Notes under the pieces: generated by a model
What the model was told of the DNA's origin: nothing
The model's input: only the letters and a program-made list of their open reading frames with translations
The model's database searches: none
Made by a program: the position numbers and the translations under genes
Part shown: in pieces, positions 58,450 to 64,000 of the stretch
Numbering within the stretch: position 1 is the first letter of the stretch
Layout: every line of letters starts with the position of its first letter
Source of the DNA: Serripes groenlandicus
Taxonomy: Eukaryota; Mollusca; Bivalvia; Cardiida; Cardiidae
DNA length: 64,000 bases
Assembly (NCBI GenBank): GCA_031761405.1
Contig: JASEVX010000005.1
Location: forward strand, 39,479,590 to 39,543,589
Direction of reading: 5' to 3'

Positions 58450-58911
58450 TTGCGGAATTTAAATTGAAACGTATCCAGCGTAATTAAAACAAACTCCCGT
58501 TTTTTCATAATAATCATTAATTTTATTATTTTATGAAAGCTATCTCATTATGAATAGTTGTAAGTTGTATAGATCGTTTGTCTCCCTTTAAGTGTGCAAC
58601 ATATTGCTAATCATAATATAGTAAATACATTAACAAAATTTAATTTCATCATATATGGAATTTTTATATAAACTGATTTGTCTACTTCACTGTTTATCTG
58701 TTGTATCATTTTCTTCATATTCCGTGCCTTAGTCTCAAGCCATCTTTACCTAGCTTGAAGTTCTTTTAAATATATATATTTATACATACATTTTATATGA
58801 CTGATTTACATATACCTAGTCATTTACAAACGTACATTAACGTAAACAAATTTATAAATATGTAAACATCGAATAGTAATTTGAAACTCAGCATAGCTGA
58901 TACTTTATAAT
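58450..58911. other. transposon interior downstream of the transposase
   Basis: AT-rich spacer between the left inverted repeat and the stop codon. It holds no open frame of note. TTTATT (AATAAA on the coding strand) near 58526 is a possible poly(A) signal. Confidence 0.5.
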
Positions 58912-61900
58912 TCAATCTAGCGCATCGGCACAATTATCACGAAAGAAGTTGTTAATAGCATTTATTATGACTTTTCTATTTGTCACTCTAGGTAGTTTGT
59001 TACGTACTTCAGATAACAGTAAAAAAATACCTTTCTCTCTATCACGGCAAAATGCAAGTTTTAACATTTCAAAGGTTATGCCTGTCATGCAAAGTTTTTT
59101 AGCTATTCTGTCCGAGATAATGCTTTTGTTATTTGCAGAAAGTTTTGACTTTATAGTATTCACACAGCTCCGCAATTCAATACATCTTAGAGCTGTTTGA
59201 ATACAGGTGTTTATTGGCAATACTCTCCCGCATAGTTTAGTTAATAACCCACTATTGCAATCTGTACATATCCGTTGGAGTGCTATGACATCGTTGTCTG
59301 CATTATGAAATGTGTTTTCAATGTCATTGCACAAGTGGCTGTAAATTGTCGACAGTTTATAGTTGGGTAAAGATATATTTTTCTTTATAATTGGAAGAGT
59401 GTCGACTACACCAGTAATAAGGTTTGAAAATGAAACCAAAAGTTTGCTTTTCTGCATCTGATTAATCAAAATTGGAAAATCAAATTTGTTGCCGTTATGT
59501 GCAAGCAAAATTTTATTATCTGGCAATTTTGAAAGCCAGTCATTAAAATCCGCCAATCCTTCTTCAACAGTTACTGCCGGCACAGATTGACCATTTAAAG
59601 TTAAACATCGGTTACCCTCAATTACCTCAACTTTTAAACCAGTAATCAGTGCAGCGCCTTGGTTAACTTGACCATTTGGTAAAATGTATCTCGAAAACTT
59701 ATTGTTATCAGAAACGGCTGAAAGTTGGGTAATTTCGGCATCATAACCTAGTTTAGTTGTTTCAACATCAAAATATATTGGATTTGCATCGTCGGTCGCA
59801 AGCGAAAGTATTTCAATTGGTATTTCGTCTGGGATTTCTTGTATATTTACAGTATTTCCATTTAATATATCACTTTCATATGACACCCCGAGTTTTATTT
59901 CTGAGGTCTTATCTTTGCGTTTACGGTCTTTCTTCAATTGGATTCGTTGTTTCTTTTGCTTTTTCGACTTAAGATATGATTGCTGATATTTACGACGTTT
60001 TTCTCTTTGCTTGCAGTATGCGTCTGTTTCCTTTCGGGGCGACAATGATTTTCTGCAGATTTTAGATACATATTGCACACCTTCGTTGTACTGCAGAACT
60101 GCAGCGGCACAACGATAGTCAAAACTTTCTGACTGATTGTAATTTCTAAATTTAGGCGCTTTTGACCAAACAATACTATTAAGTGATTCGTTTCGTTGCG
60201 TAGAACCTGTAGTTAAAAATTTCTTAGGATGTTCCATGTAAGAAGAAAGCAGTTTTAAAAGTGCTTCTTTTAATCCATCGTCCCGCAGGTCTTTACCGTG
60301 AGGTAAACCGCCATGTTTGTAATTATCCACCTTTCCGTGCCGACACCAATCCTTGCAGAGCTCGTGATTTCCGAACATGTGTTCCACAAACGCAGTAAGG
60401 GCGTGTTGCATGTCCTCTTCAGACCCTTCACTGTTCTGACGCACTGCATACGCAAAATTCTTAAGAAAATCATTTCTTACCATCTCTGTTAATTGTGTGT
60501 GCGTTTTGTGGAGCTCGCAAAGTTTTCTTGAAAGGGAACGTTTGATGTGACTGAGGTCAGAATACTTAACAACTTTTGAATTCACCTTTTCTCGGATATG
60601 ATATATTGAAGACGAATCTTCATCCCCAATAATTTTCGAATACACAAGCCCACTTGATAGCGCATCTTTGTGGAGCTGCACAGCAATATCGGCTTCCATA
60701 GCTTTTGAAGAGTGCGCCCAATTCTTACGACAGTCGTGTTGCGGTGCTAAATGACCCTGGCTCTTATAATGGCTACACTTCTTGCATCCCTTTATTCTGG
60801 TGTTGAAGTCCAAACAACGTTTGGTTTCGTGTCCAATGATATGGCCCCAACCTGTAAAACGCACAAAAATAAATCTTAAATAGAATGTTTCTCCCAATAC
60901 TTACTAACAATACACAATGTGCACGCAATCAGAATACTTACCCCTTTCACACACATATTTAAATTCAATAATCCACTGAAATACAAGTTAAAGAAACTAT
61001 TTTCGGTCGGATGTCAATGAGATTAAGAAAGACCCGTTTTGAGAGTTCATATTTAAAAAGGTTTTACTTGACGACAACTTTATAAAATCGATACAGTCTC
61101 TTAAGATTTCTGCAATTTTATATTTACCAGAAAGACTGTTCATAGCCTTCCCCCGTTTTGACCAGGCAGCATCTTGGCTAATCGTAATATCCATGTTCTC
61201 TTCATCTCGAGATATACCTGCAATAAATAGTCCAGTGTATTTATAAACAAAACAAATGCAATTTTCTTATGATTATGAATACTTATATAATATATCATAA
61301 TGATTTAGATAATGAACGACAACTAGGAAAATGGGATGTCGGACATTACATGTTATATCCTTCCTGTAGTCCAATCAAAGTTGTGATCCTCTTATTGGAA
61401 GTGCTTGAATAGTGAATTGACTTAATATCAAAAAATGCATTTACCGATCAGTTTTCGCGTAAGCACTGGCTCATCGCTATTTGTGCTGATCCCAATTGAC
61501 GGGAAGCTTGTTCAGTATCAGATCTTTATCTTGCACTAAGAAATAATATTATATAACTGGCTACGTACCACTAATGGTTGAAGGCGTATCACCATTAGGT
61601 CCTGGGGTCGATGCATGAAAAGTATCGGACCCGGAATTATTGTTGGACGGTGAGACATTCATAACTGTAAAAGAAAGAAACCAATAATCAACATTCAATC
61701 TTCTTTAATGTCGGAAGAAAATATCTATAAAAATGAAGGTGCTGTAATTGTTTTTTATTTCATGTCGAGGTTGCGCAGTGATCAATATTCATATATAAAT
61801 GCTATAATGTACTTAAATTATGCATGCCTAAATTATATATAATAGTTTCGATAAGCCTTTTCACAACATTTTGAATCTCTTTCAACTTGTAAAAATCACA

Positions 61901-63216
61901 CATACAAAAACAAAGTAACATAAGAAGTAATACCGGTGTAAGTATATATATTAATATCCGTAGTTTAAAAAGATCAGCTATTTAATCCTTTCCCTAATAA
62001 CAACTCTACTATTTTGTTAACATATTTGAACACATGTAAGCAATCCCTATAACCAAAACATAATAAATGAATAGAGCTGAAAACATTCTGACAAAAGGTG
62101 AAATTGCTCGTTTGTAGCAATTTCTTCTTTTGTCACTTTGTTTCCAATAGTCTAGATATCTGCAATAGAAGCGTCAGATAGTGTCAGTATGTGGGAAATA
62201 ATAAATACATAAAACAATGACATTTTTAAATCAGGATATATTTGTTTGTGTGTTACTGACCAGGATGTGTAGGGGAATCGAGTAGCGACATTGCTTCATC
62301 AAAAGTAAGTTCATCTTGGTTTGACTCTGATCGCTGACAGAGCGCTATGTCGTACTCTTCCTTTCGGGACTCGATACATGTTTTTTTAGCCTCGACCTCA
62401 ATATGAGGACCAACTCTCCTTTCCATCTTCTTTACTGTCCGGGCACTGATTGCCGGCAGACCCATCGTTGTTAACAGAGAGTTAACATGTGTCTCTCCAA
62501 TTCCAGCATGGATCATACCTACAAGTATTCATATGAGCAATGCAGTTTCGTACAAATTTACACACATATCGCTATATATATTCTTTCTTTTATATGACTT
62601 GCTTACGACAAAGTCGGATTTGATATGTCATATGTATTAGATTTAACATTCAATTATAAAACTGTATTTGGAAATAGTTATGACCAATTAACCCTGGTAT
62701 CAAAAAAATAAAACACACATATTTCATTCTATATGTTTTGTTATCATGTATGTTTGTTTGATTTTCACATGTCTCAATAATAAATGATTTCCTTAATTAT
62801 TTAAAATAAACTGAACATAATCAGATTTTATACATACCTAGAGCCATTTTAGCGTTTATAGAATACGGAGTCCTTCCATCACCATCGCACACGTCCGATG
62901 TCGAAATCTTTGTGATTTTGTCGCACTCTTTACAACATAAGTAAAATATTGAACACAATCCCATTATTGTCTCATGAACTATATTAAATGAAAGAGCTGT
63001 CCCACAGTGAACACATCCTTCATCAAATTGCTTGCCAAAATAGCTTATATCAACAATTCTTCGACCGATTGTTTTCTTGCGGAATTGTTTCAAATTGTTT
63101 ACATTATAATTTCGTTTTCGTTTTATGTACTCCATTTTTAACCGAGCGCTGAAATGTCCGTTAGTTGTTTGACGTCTTTTCCGGTTAACGTGATGATTTT
63201 TAGCGGAAAAAGTCAC
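58912..63216 (-). CDS. Mutator-like DDE transposase fused to a DEDDh 3'-5' exonuclease
   Basis: Five minus-strand exons at 62838-63216, 62261-62518, 61569-61664, 61128-61217 and 58912-60851. All four introns are phase 1 and the joined frame of 920 residues is open. Exon 1 has a zinc-ribbon-like region (CVHCG and CCKECD) and ends KMALG; exon 2 continues MIHAGIGETH, as in Mutator-like transposases of the PF20700 type. Candidate catalytic residues are D260 (SQDAAWSKRG), D351 (IIGDEDSSS) and E496 (QRNESLNS). A CxxC/CH cluster (GCKKCSHYKSQGH) sits between the first two. A Lys/Arg-rich linker (about 548-592) probably gives nuclear import. The C-terminal exonuclease has Exo I FDVETT (D636, E638), Exo II HNGNKFD (D732) and Exo III HNADND (H790, D795), so all DEDDh residues are present. 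It would cut and join transposon ends in the nucleus; the exonuclease might trim ends or intermediates (inference). The start is the first ATG after the right repeat. Confidence 0.87.
61982..62199. mobile_element. TTAA-type MITE inside a transposase intron
   Basis: TTAATCCTTTCCCTAATAAC to ATGTGGGAAATAATAA, with hairpin GAAATTGCTCGTTTGTAGCA. It lies between transposase exons 2 and 3, so it entered this transposon copy or its ancestor. Confidence 0.75.
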
Positions 63217-63292
63217 ACAGGAGAACGGTTTGGTTAAAAAATGAGCTTTTTGTCGTCTAAAATGTGTTCGTTATTGTACACAACCAACATTG

Positions 63293-63696
63293 TACATTTT
63301 GGAGCACGACAGAGCCTTAACGGCATTACGATTTACTATAAATCGGTACGACAGATTTTCTTAAAACTTTAGGAAGTGATGAATGAAAGGCTGTCCTATA
63401 TTATACATTTTTTTAAAAAAATTCTCTCGGGCGAATTTTTAATAAATTAGAAATAACTTCATTATTGATAAATTATTCTAGCGACATTTTTCATGTTAAC
63501 TCGCATTATGTTATTTAAACTGTCATGCCAGTTGTATGCAATTGATATCATTACGCAGATAATTATATTTTCTATAATTTGCTGTTAATTTTATTCGATT
63601 ACTTCCTCAAACGAGGAAGTAATTACGATTTCTTTAACCACACTATCATTGTCCACAAAACGCACGTTTTGACGTCAAAAACGACGTTATTTCAAA
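63293..63696 (-). repeat. right terminal inverted repeat, next to the transposase start
   Basis: About 404 bp inverted copy of the left end. The first coding ATG (63216) lies about 80 bp inside it, so this repeat probably carries the promoter (inference). It contains TGACGTC near the tip and an AT-rich core. Confidence 0.88.
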
Positions 63697-63747
63697 TAAT
63701 TTCAATAAAATAGCTGACGTTGCTGGTGTCTTTATCTTTTCCCCAAA

Positions 63748-64000
63748 AGGCAGACACATTTTGACGCATCTTGCTCAGGCGACTTGAGGAAAATATTGAG
63801 GGAAATGAGAATTTCTACATAATGAGCAAATTTCTTACAGTGTTTTCATGTTTATTAATAAAATACATTAATTTATTTTTCACTAGATCCTCAAAGTGGT
63901 ATGTTGCAGAGTTGATGTCTGAGAAAGGGTTAACCTTTCCCTCATATAGACGCCTTTATGACGCCTCTGCAGCAGACGACGTTTGAAAACATAGTGACAA
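63748..64000. mobile_element. two abutting TTAA-type MITEs sharing one TTAA
   Basis: 63748-63933 is a diverged copy ending GAGAAAGGGTTAA. A second begins with the same TTAA (TTAACCTTTCCCTCATATAG, 63930) and is cut by the window edge after CTGCAGCAGACGACG. Confidence 0.75.

Larger units (their letters stand above)
58044..63696 (-). mobile_element. complete-looking 5.65-kb DNA transposon with ~405-bp terminal inverted repeats
   Basis: The left end (58044-58449) and right end (63293-63696) are inverted copies. Both begin TTTGAAATAACGTCG and run for about 405 bp with small indels; shared blocks include TTTGACGTCAAAACG, TTCTTAAAACTTT and CGGTACGACAG in opposite orientation. Between them lies one minus-strand multi-exon gene for a transposase-exonuclease fusion, beginning just inside the right repeat. 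I could find no convincing target-site duplication at the outermost match. The insertion lies between two TTAA-type MITEs (57797-58018 and 63748-63933). An intact frame plus well-preserved terminal repeats suggests recent activity. Confidence 0.88.

Noticed and set aside
61008..61127. continuation of the exon 4 frame (KYKIAEILRDC onward) as coding
   Set aside because: A good donor (CTG|GTAAAT) lies at SLSG, and joining to exon 5 restores the family pattern; the extension is read-through into the intron.

Overview
The window is nuclear DNA of an animal, most likely a heterodont bivalve mollusc. Split genes with GT-AG introns, a metazoan SND1 tail, dense tRNA-derived SINEs, short hairpin elements and minisatellites all point that way. 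The bivalve call rests on remembered repeat character, not on a search. There are no operons, CRISPR arrays or bacterial features. Exon boundaries were worked out by hand from splice sites, reading-frame phase and protein family fit.

Layout: 1-4110 (+) holds the last four coding exons of SND1 (Tudor-SN). 9990-11745 (-) holds the last two exons seen of an NHL-propeller protein of TRIM2/3/71 or related type. About 11.8-30.9 kb has no supported gene; it is a mosaic of TTAA-flanked hairpin MITEs, SINEs and three back-to-back minisatellites (units 37, 47 and 38 bp). 30938-31927 (+) is an intronless FkbM-family methyltransferase with an N-terminal membrane anchor. 37720-46259 (-) is one five-exon gene for a predicted 1081-residue protein: a Roc GTPase whose domain is interrupted by roughly 8-10 membrane segments, then COR, then a C-terminal Death domain. 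49.5-56.7 kb is satellite-rich: AGAGATATCTCT arrays, then two unrelated arrays that both have a 67-bp unit.

58044-63696 is a complete-looking 5.65-kb DNA transposon. Its terminal inverted repeats are about 405 bp. Inside is one five-exon minus-strand gene for a predicted 920-residue protein: a Mutator-like DDE transposase (PF20700 type, recognised from memory) fused to a DEDDh 3'-5' exonuclease with every catalytic residue in place. The four introns are all phase 1 and the joined frame is open throughout. This and the membrane-interrupted Roco/Death protein are the strongest candidates for unusual biology here.

The genes are unrelated neighbours and show no sign of shared regulation. Most of the remaining sequence is repeats: at least 20 TTAA-type MITE copies, seven or more copies of a second palindromic MITE, a pair of MITEs with clear 4-bp target duplications, nested insertions, three SINE types, and long elements that start near AAACAAGAG and carry internal tandem units.
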